Part shown: positions 24,816-33,768 of the stretch, in pieces
How the letters are laid out: the number at the start of each line of letters is the position of its first letter
How positions within the stretch are numbered: the stretch's first letter is position 1
DNA from: Ruegeria lacuscaerulensis
GTDB taxonomy: Bacteria; Pseudomonadota; Alphaproteobacteria; Rhodobacterales; Rhodobacteraceae
Reading direction: 5' to 3'
DNA length: 64,000 nucleotides
NCBI RefSeq assembly: GCF_013034685.1
Contig: NZ_WQGO01000010.1
Coordinates: 1-64,000 of the forward strand
Notes under the pieces: generated by a model
What the model was told of the DNA's origin: nothing
The model's database searches: none
What the model saw: only the letters and a program-made list of their open reading frames with translations
Made by a program: the position numbers and the translations under genes

Positions 24816-25105
24816 CCCATGTTTTCCCGGCTGCGTCTTGCAGAGATGTGGCAAGGGTTATGCTGTCGCTGCGCGTCCAGATGGTTTGCCTCGTGACAGC
24901 TGGGGCACAACAAAATTTCAGTCTCCGTGGACACACCGGTTTCATAATCGAAACAGTACTCTTGTCCACATATTTCCAGCACCTCTCCACTCTTGGCCAG
25001 TTCCGAACTTGTCACCTCGCAGTGATCACAAATTCCGTCCAAGAGAGCTGATTGGAGTTCAGAAAGAACCACTGTTTTCTGAAAATTGCACACTCTGTCA
25101 CTCAT
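24812..25105 (-). CDS. Small putative zinc-binding (HNH-like) protein
   Basis: 97 residues rich in Cys and His: ICDHC (about 25-29), CGQEYC, and LLCPSCHEANHLDAQ followed by HNPCHISARRS. The CPxC-H...NHLD-H-PC arrangement looks like a treble-clef HNH-type fold, but a complete HNH catalytic triad is not evident. It is convergent with the preceding gene, overlapping by four bases at the 3' ends. Could be a small nuclease remnant or a zinc-ribbon regulator. Confidence 0.55.
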   Translation of the reverse strand: MSDRVCNFQKTVVLSELQSALLDGICDHCEVTSSELAKSGEVLEICGQEYCFDYETGVSTETEILLCPSCHEANHLDAQRQHNPCHISARRSRENMG

Positions 25106-25297
25106 AACTGCTTCAGGCTTTCACAAAATGGTGAAGAGAGAAAGCTTGTGAAACAAGAATTCAAGGGAATGTGACATAGCCCAATGGGTTCGAGATTTAG
25201 TTTCGCCGATCATTGCCTGTAAGCTGCGCGGCGCGTCGAACTTTCACGTCAGCCGCCATCCCACAACAGACCCGCGCACATCAAAATACAACCTGGG

Positions 25298-25612
25298 CTA
25301 GTCCTCCCAGCGAAACGCGTCGTTGTCCGCCTTCACCCGACCAATAGACGGCAAAGCGAAGTGGTTTCCCAGCACAATACATCCCGTTTCCGAGGCGCTT
25401 TCCAACAGTTTCCGACGGGATGTCACGGCCATCTCAGCATCGGAATCAAACATAAAATGCCACTCGGGATGCCAGCACTGGGCGGTTGTATGGATTGCAT
25501 CACCTGTAATCAGAGCGCGCCGGTCGCCACTGGTGATTTCGACCGAGACATGACCTGGTGTTTGGCCTGGCGTGGGGATCAGAGTGACGGAATACACCCT
25601 GTCGCAGTCCTA
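25298..25612 (-). pseudogene. C-terminal fragment of a metallo-beta-lactamase-fold hydrolase
   Basis: The frame contains TLIPTPGQTPGHVSVEITSG, then RALITGDAIHTTAQCWHPEW and ends with GCIVLGNHFALPSIG..., the C-terminal third of an MBL-fold hydrolase (HTPGH-type and GD metal motifs). The N-terminal HxHxDH half is missing: a TAG stop lies in frame five codons before the first possible start. The gene was cut off by a rearrangement, probably the one that placed the methyltransferase gene next to it. Confidence 0.75.
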
Positions 25613-25681
25613 AGGTTCACAGGAGGCCCGAGACAAAGTAGGTTTCTTGTGCAGAGGTAACGGCAATAGGCGTGGATCAGA

Positions 25682-26593
25682 ATGGCGCGACAGCTCCCAC
25701 TCGAAGGTAACAAGCCCTTTCTGGTTTACGCCGGCACTGGCACCGACCTGATTTTCAATCATGGAATTGAGCTTCCCGGTTTCGCGTCGTTTCCATTGCT
25801 GGAAGAACCTGGCACCAGGGTGATACTGGCCGGTCAAATGCAGGCTCTTGTCGATCTGGCCCGTGAAATGAATGTCGGATGCATCCTTGATGCGCCCACA
25901 TGGATGGCGAACGCCGACCGGGCAGCGCCCTTGGGGTACGATGCAGAGCGGCTCGCCGAAGTAAACAAAGATGCGGTCAGTCTAATGGAAGACGTGCGCC
26001 AAGCTGCCGCTCGCGATGATGTACTGGTGTCGGCCTGCATCGGCCCGCGCCATGATCCTTACGCCGACATCCCGCCGGTACCCGTCGAAGATGCACGTCA
26101 ATACCACGCCGCTCAAATGCACAGCCTGAAAGACACAAGCCTCGATCTGGTCACCGCTTATACATTCAACCGCCCAAGCGAGGCAGCGGGATGCATCCTC
26201 GCCGCCCGGGACGCTGAACTGCCGATCATCATGTCTCTGGTTGTTGAGACAGACGGGTGCCTGGCAGACGGGACCAAACTTGTGGACGGAATTGACCAGA
26301 TCGACGCAGCAACCGACTCGGCGGCGCTGTTTTTTATGGTCAACTGCGCTCACCCTACCCATTTCGCCGGAGCGCTTGGCAACCACCCCCGGCTGAGAGG
26401 CCTTGTGGCGAACGCTTCGAGTTGCTCGCATGCGGAACTTGACGAAGCAGATGAGCTGGACGAAGGCGATCCAGCTGAACTTGGTAAACAGATTGCCGCG
26501 ATTGCGAGGCAGAATCCGTCGATCCAAGTATTTGGAGGATGCTGCGGTACCGACATGCGCCATCTGAAATCGATGATCAGCGAACTAGCATAG
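25682..26593 (+). CDS. Homocysteine S-methyltransferase family protein
   Basis: 303 residues of a single methyltransferase TIM barrel. Zinc-ligand motifs: VNCAHPTHF (Cys about residue 222) and the C-terminal GGCCGTD (about residues 285-291). N-terminal FLVYAGTGTDL corresponds to the DGG-type motif, here with an altered TGTDL. Such enzymes transfer methyl from S-methylmethionine, betaine or other donors to homocysteine. The gene stands alone downstream of an MBL fragment; no transporter or regulator of its own is visible, so the methyl donor is open. Confidence 0.85.
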   Translation: MARQLPLEGNKPFLVYAGTGTDLIFNHGIELPGFASFPLLEEPGTRVILAGQMQALVDLAREMNVGCILDAPTWMANADRAAPLGYDAERLAEVNKDAVSLMEDVRQAAARDDVLVSACIGPRHDPYADIPPVPVEDARQYHAAQMHSLKDTSLDLVTAYTFNRPSEAAGCILAARDAELPIIMSLVVETDGCLADGTKLVDGIDQIDAATDSAALFFMVNCAHPTHFAGALGNHPRLRGLVANASSCSHAELDEADELDEGDPAELGKQIAAIARQNPSIQVFGGCCGTDMRHLKSMISELA

Positions 26594-27057
26594 CCAACTT
26601 GGTTCAATCTGAGCGATAACGCTGAGATCTAAGGTGATCCCGTAATTTCTTTCCACAACTTGTTAGGAGATCGGCCCTTTGCTGCCGTTGACCGAGGGCG
26701 CGCATCGCTGCGGTGCGGCCCACCAGACCGGACTTTAGCTGCGACTGCGAAATCCAGCGATCGACAAACTCACGCATCGCGGACCAAGTGTGAATTCGCC
26801 GCGCTTGTCGCGATGGCAGCTCGGTGCGCTTCGCTGACGTCAGAACAAGCGTGAAAATGTATCGATTCTCGCCTGGATTGAAATACCTTCAAAGACAACA
26901 CCAAAGAAGTGAATCTTTGTTCAGACTAACATGTTGGGTCTGCTTCTAGGGGGGGATGCCCAATGACCGAGACCGGCAAAACAGTCCACACGCCAGTGGC
27001 GCTTCAATGCCAAGTTCGGTGTGAATTTAGGCGTTCGCACCATCAATGGTCATCGGG
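26594..27057. other. No gene recognised
   Basis: About 460 bases between convergent genes. No open frame with a ribosome-binding site and no clear hairpin terminator was seen; the stretch looks like decayed sequence at the boundary of the catabolic island. Confidence 0.4.
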
Positions 27058-27885
27058 TTAGCGCTCCGATTTGACACCAATATATTCCGGCAGATAACGC
27101 GGCGGCATTGGCCCCTTGTTCCGCCCGCCCTGTTGAATCTGTTCCCAGCCATGAGACAAGACGCCAACCGAGCGGGAAAGACAGAACAATCCCCGGGAAA
27201 GCGGTGCCGGGAACCCCAATTCGCAAAAGATAACAGCCGTGGCCCCATCGATATTCATCGCGATATCGGCACCGCGCTTACGTCCGATTTCCGTCTGTAT
27301 AGCTTCACCGATATCGGCAAATCGCCCTTCTACAGTGCCTGACATCGCGGCCTCGCGTACCAACGCCATCAATCGCGGTGCGCGGGGATCGACGGGCTTG
27401 TGGAAACGGTGGCCAAAACCCGAGACGATCTTGCCATTTTCCTCACACCAGGCGGCGATACCGTCGCGGACGGCAACTTCCTGTTCAGCGCCGTCATCCA
27501 TCCGTTTGGCGACGTCGAAATAAAGCTCGGCGCATTGTTCACCGGCGCCGCCATGCACGTCACCCAACATGTTGACCCCGGTGGCCATGACGTTGTTGAG
27601 CCCCAGCCCACAGGTCGCGGCCATACGCGCTGCGGCTATCGATGGCGCCTGCGGACCATGATCCACGCCCGCCACCAGCGCGCATTCAAAAAGCGCCGCC
27701 TGTTCTGGCGTGGGCAAATTGCCGCGCACCATGAGCCAGATCATCTGAGCAAAGCTGACGTTTCCGATCAGGTCCTGGATCGGGTGGCCGCGAAAGGCGA
27801 TCCGCCCCGGAGCCATGTCGATAATTTCGGTGCGCCACCAGTGGCAAATGGCATCGGCGTCATTGCGTCCTGCGGGGTCCGTCAT
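27058..27885 (-). CDS. Citrate synthase-family citryl-CoA lyase-like enzyme
   Basis: 275 residues, shorter than citrate synthase (about 430) and in the range of stand-alone citryl-CoA lyases. The catalytic trio is kept: His in MLGDVHGGAGEQC (about residue 102), His in GFGHRFHKPVDPR (about residue 155) and Asp in MNIDGATAV. It is the last gene of the eight-gene operon and overlaps the CoA-transferase gene by four bases, suggesting that the CoA-transferase supplies its acyl-CoA. Cleavage of a citryl-CoA-like ester to a 2-oxoacid and acetyl-CoA is inferred; the true substrate is not known. Confidence 0.82.
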   Translation of the reverse strand: MTDPAGRNDADAICHWWRTEIIDMAPGRIAFRGHPIQDLIGNVSFAQMIWLMVRGNLPTPEQAALFECALVAGVDHGPQAPSIAAARMAATCGLGLNNVMATGVNMLGDVHGGAGEQCAELYFDVAKRMDDGAEQEVAVRDGIAAWCEENGKIVSGFGHRFHKPVDPRAPRLMALVREAAMSGTVEGRFADIGEAIQTEIGRKRGADIAMNIDGATAVIFCELGFPAPLSRGLFCLSRSVGVLSHGWEQIQQGGRNKGPMPPRYLPEYIGVKSER

Positions 27886-29078
27886 ATCGCGCCATCCTTT
27901 GCCAGTTTTTCAATGTCTTCCGGTGAAAGACCTAACTCGCTCCAGATTTGAGAGTTGTGCTGCCCCAATGTGGGCGGTGGTGCATCGACGGTGGGCGCGC
28001 TGCCGTCCAATTTGATCCCGGTCGTGGCAACCTGAATGTCGCGTCCGACGCCGGGGACGTTTTCAAACTGGTCGAGGAAACCGCGGTCTGCAACCTGCGG
28101 CATTTCCAATACTTCCGGCACTGTCAAAACCGCTCCTGATGGCACACCAATGCTATTGAGTTCCTTGGCCCAGTCGCGCGGTGACCGGGTCTTCAACACG
28201 GTCTCCAGCTCAGTTTTCAGAGCCAGCCTATTGCGTTTGCGATCCTCGCGCGTGGCATATTCAGGCCGCTCGCGCAGCGCGGCCAATCCCAGGTGGTCCG
28301 TCAGTAGCTCCCATTGCTGGTCTTTGTTTGCGGCAATGTTGATCAACCCGCCCTTCGCTTCAAACGCACCGGAAGGCGCCGAAGTGGGGTTTTCATTGCC
28401 ATTGGCAGTCGGATTGACGCCGGCGATCAGATAGTTCGACACCACCCAGCCCATTGTCGCCAGCACCGATTCCAGCATCGACACATCAATAAAGGTGCCG
28501 CGCGGATTGGCGTTCAGAGCAGATGAAATCGCAAAGGCTGCGGTGATGCCCCCCACAGTGTCTGCCACCGGATATCCAACGCGCAGCGGCGCGCTGTCGC
28601 TATCCCCGGTGATCGACATCACACCCGAGGTTCCCTGTATGATCTGGTCATAAGCCGGGCGGCGTATCCACGGGCCCTCTTGGCCAAAGCCGGAGATAGC
28701 ACAATAGATGAGGGTCGGATTGGCCTCTTTCAGGGTCTGGTAGCCCACGCCGAGGCGCGTCATGACGCCGGGCCGGAAGTTTTCAACCACGACATCTGCA
28801 GTTTCGACCAGTTTCAGAAAAATCTCTCGACCCCGTGGGTTCTTGAGGTTGACCGTGACCGATTTCTTGCCCGCGTTCTGGGCGAGAAAGGACACGCCCA
28901 TGTTGACTTTGTTCAGCTCTGGGTCGGCCCCCAGTTGGCGGGCGAGATCGCCCCGACCGACGGCTTCGACCTTGATAACCTCGCCGCCCAGATGCGCCAG
29001 ATGATGACAACAGAACGGACCGGCAAGGACATTGGTCAGATCAAGAACACGAATGCCCTTCAAAGGTGTCTGCGACAT
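27882..29078 (-). CDS. CaiB/BaiF-family (type III) CoA-transferase
   Basis: 398 residues from the ATG at 29078, which overlaps the stop of the aldehyde dehydrogenase gene; a longer frame would start inside that gene. Family signature at the start: GIRVLDLTNVLAGPFC and GGEVIKVEAVGRGD; the catalytic Asp is in RRPAYDQIIQGTSGV (about residue 165). Type III CoA-transferases move CoA between carboxylic acids such as formate/oxalate, carnitine or succinate/dicarboxylates. In this operon it probably activates the acid made by the aldehyde dehydrogenase. Confidence 0.9.
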   Translation of the reverse strand: MSQTPLKGIRVLDLTNVLAGPFCCHHLAHLGGEVIKVEAVGRGDLARQLGADPELNKVNMGVSFLAQNAGKKSVTVNLKNPRGREIFLKLVETADVVVENFRPGVMTRLGVGYQTLKEANPTLIYCAISGFGQEGPWIRRPAYDQIIQGTSGVMSITGDSDSAPLRVGYPVADTVGGITAAFAISSALNANPRGTFIDVSMLESVLATMGWVVSNYLIAGVNPTANGNENPTSAPSGAFEAKGGLINIAANKDQQWELLTDHLGLAALRERPEYATREDRKRNRLALKTELETVLKTRSPRDWAKELNSIGVPSGAVLTVPEVLEMPQVADRGFLDQFENVPGVGRDIQVATTGIKLDGSAPTVDAPPPTLGQHNSQIWSELGLSPEDIEKLAKDGAI

Positions 29079-30523
29079 TATCCGCGCCCCGCGTGTACAA
29101 CCTTGGCCGCCGTGAAAAACTCGCGGCAATAGCTGCCTTTTTCCGGTGCACCATAAGAGGATCCCTTTCGGCCCGTAAAGGGTGCGTGGAAATCCATGCC
29201 GGCGGTGGGCAGATTGACTTGTATCATGCCTGCTTCGGCGTTCTGCGAGAAGTGATCGATTTTGGCGGGATCCCGCGTGACAATTCCTGCGGACAATCCA
29301 AATTCGCAGTCGTTGGACGTGGCCAGGGCGGCGTCGTAATCCGGCACGCGTAACACGGCGGCGATGGGCCCAAAGATTTCGTCTCGTGCCACGGCTGCGT
29401 CGGGTGACACATCCGTAAACAACGCAGGCGCAAAGTAATGGCCGGTTGTTTTGGATTTGACCTCGCCACCACCTGCGGCAAGCGTTGCACCGTCATCCAC
29501 AGCCTGAGACACGTATCGTTTGTCGATGGCGAGCTGCGCTTCACTGGCGACCGGACCAATCTGGGTTTCCGGAGCGCGCGCATCACCGATCCGAAGGTCT
29601 TTCATTGCCGCGCAAAGACGGTCAACAAATGCGTCGTGAATGCCCTCGGTCACAATCAGGCGGGAAGACGCTGTGCAGCGTTGTCCGGTTGAGAAAAAGC
29701 TGCCCTGAACGGCGCAGTGCACCGCCAGATCCAGATCGGCGTCATCCAGCACGATCAAGGGGTTCTTCCCCCCCATCTCCAGCTGCATTTTCGCTCCTCG
29801 CGCAAACAGCGCCGCCCCCATATGGCGACCGACGGGTGTGGAACCGGTGAATGTGACCCCGGACACCTTGGGGTGCGTAACGATTGCCTCCCCAACCTCA
29901 CGGCCTTTTCCCATCACAAGGTTGAACACCCCCTCAGGCACGCCCGCACGGGCAATAATATCGGACAACATCCATGCCGATCCGGGCACCAGTTCGGCAG
30001 GTTTGAACACAACCGTATTGCCATAGGCCAGAGCGGGTGCGATTTTCCATGCGGGGATCGCCAGTGGGAAATTCCAGGGCGTGATTACGCCCACAACGCC
30101 GATTGGCTCGCGTACAACATTTAGCGACACACCTTCGCGCAGAGATTGGTAGGTGTCGCCGGTCGCACGATACGCCTCAGCCGCGAAATATTTGAACAAA
30201 TGCCCGGCGCGATGCGCTTCGGCCTTGGCTTCGGGCAAGGTTTTGCCCTCTTCGCGGGCCAGCATATCGCCCAGCTCGTCTACACGGGCGAGGATTTCCG
30301 ACCCGATCCGGTCGAGCGCTTCGAACCGGACCAGAGGCGATGTCTTGCGCCAATTCGGCAGGGCCGCGGCCGCGGCCTCGATTGCGTCAACCGTTTGATC
30401 GGCGCTTGCCCGGGCATACTCGCCGATCGTGTCGTTCAGGTCGGACGGGTTGACATTGGGGGCCGCGTCGCTGCTAGCAACCCATGATCCGGCGATAAAG
30501 TTGGCAAAGGGGTTTGCAGTCAT
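29078..30523 (-). CDS. NAD(P)-dependent aldehyde dehydrogenase
   Basis: 481 residues, full length for the family. Conserved blocks: VITPWNFPLAIPAWKIAPAL (about residues 145-165), the FTGSTPVGRHM cofactor loop, general-base Glu in QLEMGGKNPLIVL, and the catalytic Cys in FFSTGQRCTASSRLIV (about residue 285). Among close patterns are succinate-semialdehyde, 2-oxoglutarate-semialdehyde and aminobutyraldehyde dehydrogenases; the exact one cannot be told by eye. Its place after the ureohydrolase genes fits oxidation of an aldehyde derived from a guanidino or amino compound. Overlaps both neighbours. Confidence 0.92.
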   Translation of the reverse strand: MTANPFANFIAGSWVASSDAAPNVNPSDLNDTIGEYARASADQTVDAIEAAAAALPNWRKTSPLVRFEALDRIGSEILARVDELGDMLAREEGKTLPEAKAEAHRAGHLFKYFAAEAYRATGDTYQSLREGVSLNVVREPIGVVGVITPWNFPLAIPAWKIAPALAYGNTVVFKPAELVPGSAWMLSDIIARAGVPEGVFNLVMGKGREVGEAIVTHPKVSGVTFTGSTPVGRHMGAALFARGAKMQLEMGGKNPLIVLDDADLDLAVHCAVQGSFFSTGQRCTASSRLIVTEGIHDAFVDRLCAAMKDLRIGDARAPETQIGPVASEAQLAIDKRYVSQAVDDGATLAAGGGEVKSKTTGHYFAPALFTDVSPDAAVARDEIFGPIAAVLRVPDYDAALATSNDCEFGLSAGIVTRDPAKIDHFSQNAEAGMIQVNLPTAGMDFHAPFTGRKGSSYGAPEKGSYCREFFTAAKVVHAGRG

Positions 30524-31215
30524 AGCGCTTCCTCAAGAACTGGTCGCCACCCGATATCTTCATGCCGGTGGTCCACAGTATTCACGTAAAAATAGGTCGG
30601 GCCATGATAGCCCCTGCACACCCGCCCATCGGCCCGTCTGGCAACCGGTTCGGCGGTCCAGCTGACCGCGCCGAACCAGTTCCACAAACGGTTATGAGGC
30701 GAGGTCAGATGATCCGGGCAAAGCGGTGCTGTACTATTGGCCGGGTCCGGTTGCGGAGCGTTCAACGCCCCGCTGCCCCCCACCAGCGCATCCCATTCAT
30801 TGGGGCGCGTCGCCCCCTGAAAAGGGTCACTACAGGGCGTATCCCCCCCCGTAAGCAACCGGCAGCGAAACAGGCGTCCATCAATCGACAGCTCTGTGCC
30901 ATGGACATACCCCGCATCATCCAGATCCTGCCAGCTGACGCGGCTCATAAGCATCCGGTCGGCGACCATCAATCTTCTTCCACCGTCCTCAAATAGATGC
31001 CAGTTCAGGCGCAGGTTCGGGTCTTTGGGACTGTCGGTGAGCGCCCAGTTGTCCCAATTCGGGTCGCGTTCAAATTCCGGTAGGTTCCCGGGTTGCAGGC
31101 CCTCGTAAGGGCAAAGCGCTGACAGGTCTGTGATCCAGGGCCGTGTCGCGGGCGCAAGTGTTTTTCCTGCATGGGAAAACCCACCCAGCTGCTCTGTTCC
31201 TTTGTAGTCCATCAT
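30520..31215 (-). CDS. Unknown protein, possibly C-type-lectin/FGE-like fold, inside the catabolic operon
   Basis: 231 residues, no signal peptide or membrane segment. Trp-rich, with the pattern LFRCRLLTGG, NEWDALVGG, WNWFGAVSWT, RGYHGPTYFYVNT and a terminal DIGWRPVLEEAL. The closing 'IG-RPVL' with preceding Trp- and Asn-rich loops resembles C-type-lectin or formylglycine-enzyme-like modules of phage and bacterial surface proteins, though this is pattern recognition only. It overlaps the ureohydrolase gene and the aldehyde dehydrogenase gene by four bases each, so it is expressed with them. A catalytic role or a substrate-binding role is open. Confidence 0.6.
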   Translation of the reverse strand: MMDYKGTEQLGGFSHAGKTLAPATRPWITDLSALCPYEGLQPGNLPEFERDPNWDNWALTDSPKDPNLRLNWHLFEDGGRRLMVADRMLMSRVSWQDLDDAGYVHGTELSIDGRLFRCRLLTGGDTPCSDPFQGATRPNEWDALVGGSGALNAPQPDPANSTAPLCPDHLTSPHNRLWNWFGAVSWTAEPVARRADGRVCRGYHGPTYFYVNTVDHRHEDIGWRPVLEEAL

Positions 31216-32222
31216 TGCTCTGTCACCGCCCCGGTCACAGGTTGTGTGCGGAAGCGACGCAGGATCCGGAACAACATTTCTGCAGCCAGAAATTCGGTAC
31301 GCTCCGACGGATCAAGAGGAGGGGACACCTCAACAATATCCAGTCCACCCAACGGGGCCTCGGCCAGCCCATCCAGCAGATCGTAATACTGACGCGGTGT
31401 AATACCGCTATGAACGATTGAGCCGGTGCCGGGGAGGTAGCCAGCGTCCATCGCATCGATGTCGATTGACAGATACAGTTCGTCACATCCCTTCATGGCA
31501 TGCTCCAACGCCTGACGAATTGCCTCTGCCGTCCCCAATTTATGTACGTCGCCAGCCGAAAACACCCGACCGCCCTGCTCTTCGATCAAGGCGAGTTCAC
31601 CGCTGTCGACCCAACCGGTGATCCCGACCCAAACCATATTGGACACGTCGACATTGGGCAGTTCGGAAATCCGACGGGCATTGGTTGCGTGGTTATGGCT
31701 GCCCCACGCGCCAAGCCGGTCAGAGAAATCCAGATGACCGTCGATCTGGATATACCCAAAACGTGCATTTGGTGCGCGTTTGGCCAACCCACGGGAATAG
31801 CCAAGGCAGGCCGGGAAGCTATTATAGTGATCACCGCCCAGTGCCAGAGGGATCGCCCCTCCAACGCTCAGCGCCTCGGTCATTGCGGCAATGGCCTCGG
31901 TGGTTGCGTCTACATCCTCAGGGGTGATCACTGCATCCCCGCAATCCACGAGCCAGTCGCTGGCCGTTGCGCTTCTTTGGCCCGTATCTGGATCAAAACT
32001 GACCCCCTGCGGTCGCATGGATTGCAATACCGTCGTTGCCTTACGCAGCGCCTCGGGACCAAACCTGGTTCCGAGCCGGCTTGAATGTGTCCAATCGCTG
32101 GGCATACCCACCACACCGATTTGGCCCGGACGGACGTCGGCGGCATCGAGCAGAGGCCCATCAAACAGCCGATACCCCGGTTGTGCCAGAGGCGGGAGAA
32201 ATGTCGTTATCGCTGCAGTCAT
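31212..32222 (-). CDS. Ureohydrolase (agmatinase/guanidinobutyrase-like), metal site intact
   Basis: 336 residues of the arginase/agmatinase family, which hydrolyse guanidino groups to urea and an amine using two Mn ions (Ni in some guanidine hydrolases). All six metal ligands are visible: His132 in GGDHYNS, Asp161, His163 and Asp165 in IDGHLDFSD, Asp254 and Asp256 in SIDIDAMDAGYLPGTGS. Ala260 replaces the usual Pro of the DxDxxDP motif. N-terminal GMPSDWTHSSRLGTRFGPEA is the family's substrate-loop region. It is the only one of four family members in this operon with a complete metal site, so it is the likely catalytic subunit. Substrate not determined. Confidence 0.9.
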   Translation of the reverse strand: MTAAITTFLPPLAQPGYRLFDGPLLDAADVRPGQIGVVGMPSDWTHSSRLGTRFGPEALRKATTVLQSMRPQGVSFDPDTGQRSATASDWLVDCGDAVITPEDVDATTEAIAAMTEALSVGGAIPLALGGDHYNSFPACLGYSRGLAKRAPNARFGYIQIDGHLDFSDRLGAWGSHNHATNARRISELPNVDVSNMVWVGITGWVDSGELALIEEQGGRVFSAGDVHKLGTAEAIRQALEHAMKGCDELYLSIDIDAMDAGYLPGTGSIVHSGITPRQYYDLLDGLAEAPLGGLDIVEVSPPLDPSERTEFLAAEMLFRILRRFRTQPVTGAVTEQ

Positions 32223-33094
32223 GTCAGTACTTTTTCCTTGGAAGTTTGGCGGCGCGGAAAATCAATCCCAAAGCCGAGGCGCGCATAGATAAACGCCAGA
32301 AGAGCCGTGACCATCAGGCGTTGGCCAACCTTCACGACACCCATTCCGGGACGGTTCGGATTCAGACCGGTCAACATAATGGCGCTGACCTCGTGCCGTC
32401 CCAAAAGCTCAAGCCATTGCACCACCGTCGCAAGATCGCAGCCCCCCAAACGGGGCCGATCACAAAGCGCACTGAGCGATGTTTCAAACACCGAGAGATC
32501 AAACCGAACAAACAACGGCTTTGATGGATCCCGCCACTCTGAAAACGCGGCACGCTGCGCGGCAGTATCTCTATTTACCGGCGTGGTCGTTCCGTTCGGC
32601 AAGGGCGCAATATGAAAATCGCGCGCATCGGCTGGTGTACCGCCAAGCTGCACTGTCTGACAATGAGGGAGCGCGCTCCGCGCCGTCTCGGACATGCGAT
32701 CTGATCCGCCCAAAAAGATTGCACAGGCGCCATTGTCGCTGATCTGACGCATGGCCGCCTTCAAGGCCGCGTGGATCGCATCTTCGGACCCCGGTGCAAT
32801 ATCTCCGAGATCACAAAGCCGCTCGTGCAGGCCATCGGTACTGATATCCTGACGCGCATCGATATCTACGGGGTGACTGAATTGTGGATTTGCGTGCCAA
32901 CCGAAATAGACCGAGGTTTCGCGTAATGCACGCGGCGCCAGAGATTGCCCTGCATGAGGTGCGTTTGTATCTTCAAACGGGATGCCCAGTACGGCCAGAT
33001 CTCCAGACCGGACGTCGCCGATTGCTTTGGTCTGAGAGCGCATGAACGACAGATGCCCTGCCATGCGCGGCAACGGGGCCGAACGTAGAGGCAT
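32219..33094 (-). CDS. Ureohydrolase-family paralog lacking metal ligands (B)
   Basis: 291 residues. The fold is recognisable from LAVLGIPFEDTNAPHAGQSL (about 33-52) and APRALRETS, as in agmatinases. The metal motifs are gone: GGDH became GGSDRMS (129-135), DAHxD became VQLGGTPAD (148-156), and DxDxxDP became RFDLSVFE (197-204). Hydrolysis by the standard mechanism should be impossible. The frame is intact and overlaps its neighbours by four bases and one base, so it is maintained as a gene rather than a pseudogene. A regulatory, scaffolding or hetero-oligomer subunit role is inferred. Confidence 0.82.
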   Translation of the reverse strand: MPLRSAPLPRMAGHLSFMRSQTKAIGDVRSGDLAVLGIPFEDTNAPHAGQSLAPRALRETSVYFGWHANPQFSHPVDIDARQDISTDGLHERLCDLGDIAPGSEDAIHAALKAAMRQISDNGACAIFLGGSDRMSETARSALPHCQTVQLGGTPADARDFHIAPLPNGTTTPVNRDTAAQRAAFSEWRDPSKPLFVRFDLSVFETSLSALCDRPRLGGCDLATVVQWLELLGRHEVSAIMLTGLNPNRPGMGVVKVGQRLMVTALLAFIYARLGFGIDFPRRQTSKEKVLT

Positions 33095-33768
33095 CAGCCT
33101 GCTCCTTTCTCAAGACGAGCTGTGACCGCTTGCAGGATCGCCAGTGCAGCGCGGGTTTCAGCCTTGCCACGGTTGTCCAGTTCCGGGGCAAGCCCAAAAA
33201 CCGCAGCCGCGATGGTATCGCCCGGGGTGGCGTCAATTTGCGCGATCATTTGTGCTGGTGACATTCCCGTCAGGCGATGCGGGTGCGATACCCATTTGCC
33301 CGCAAGCTCTTGTAAATCCACAGACAGGATGACCGGTTGGGTGCGGGGCAAATGGCTCACTGCGCCGCCATTGACCCCAATGATGGGAACATCCGCACCT
33401 GTGACCTGTCTTGCGGCGACGTCAAGCGCTTCCAAACCGCTGGAATCGCCGCCTACCAACACCATGCGGGCACCGGTTTCAAGAACCGATTCACATTGCG
33501 AGGCAACTGCGAGAAAATGCTTGTCAGGTTCTAGCGGAAAGACGTTCACGTCCCCAAGGTCAATTGCATTCGCGGGTGTTACTGTGGGGCAGGACGCATA
33601 CCGAAGCTGGCGCGCGAGATAGCGTTGCCCTGCCGATGGCCGGGCGAGATTGTCACAAAAATAGCCTGCAATCGCGACCTGACCGGGCACGAGATCTTCC
33701 AGATCGCCAATGGATGCGCCCAGAAAACTGGGGATCGCGTCAAACTGTATTTGCGCCGCTTCACTCAT
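33094..33768 (-). CDS. Ureohydrolase-family paralog lacking metal ligands (C)
   Basis: 224 residues, the shortest of the four. Family traces: VAIAGYFCDN, RPSAGQRYLARQLRYAS near the N-terminus, LVGGDSSGLEAL (about 104-115, where GGDHS is expected), IGVNGGAV (where DAHxD is expected) and ILSVDLQEL (where DxDxxDP is expected). No set of Mn ligands survives. The N- and C-termini are trimmed compared with active enzymes. Reading frame intact; overlaps both neighbours. As with paralogs B and D, a non-catalytic subunit is the best guess. Confidence 0.75.
   Translation of the reverse strand: MSEAAQIQFDAIPSFLGASIGDLEDLVPGQVAIAGYFCDNLARPSAGQRYLARQLRYASCPTVTPANAIDLGDVNVFPLEPDKHFLAVASQCESVLETGARMVLVGGDSSGLEALDVAARQVTGADVPIIGVNGGAVSHLPRTQPVILSVDLQELAGKWVSHPHRLTGMSPAQMIAQIDATPGDTIAAAVFGLAPELDNRGKAETRAALAILQAVTARLEKGAG

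Noticed and set aside
30520-31215. Diversity-generating retroelement target protein
   Set aside because: Although the fold may be lectin-like, there is no reverse transcriptase and no template/variable repeat pair in the window.
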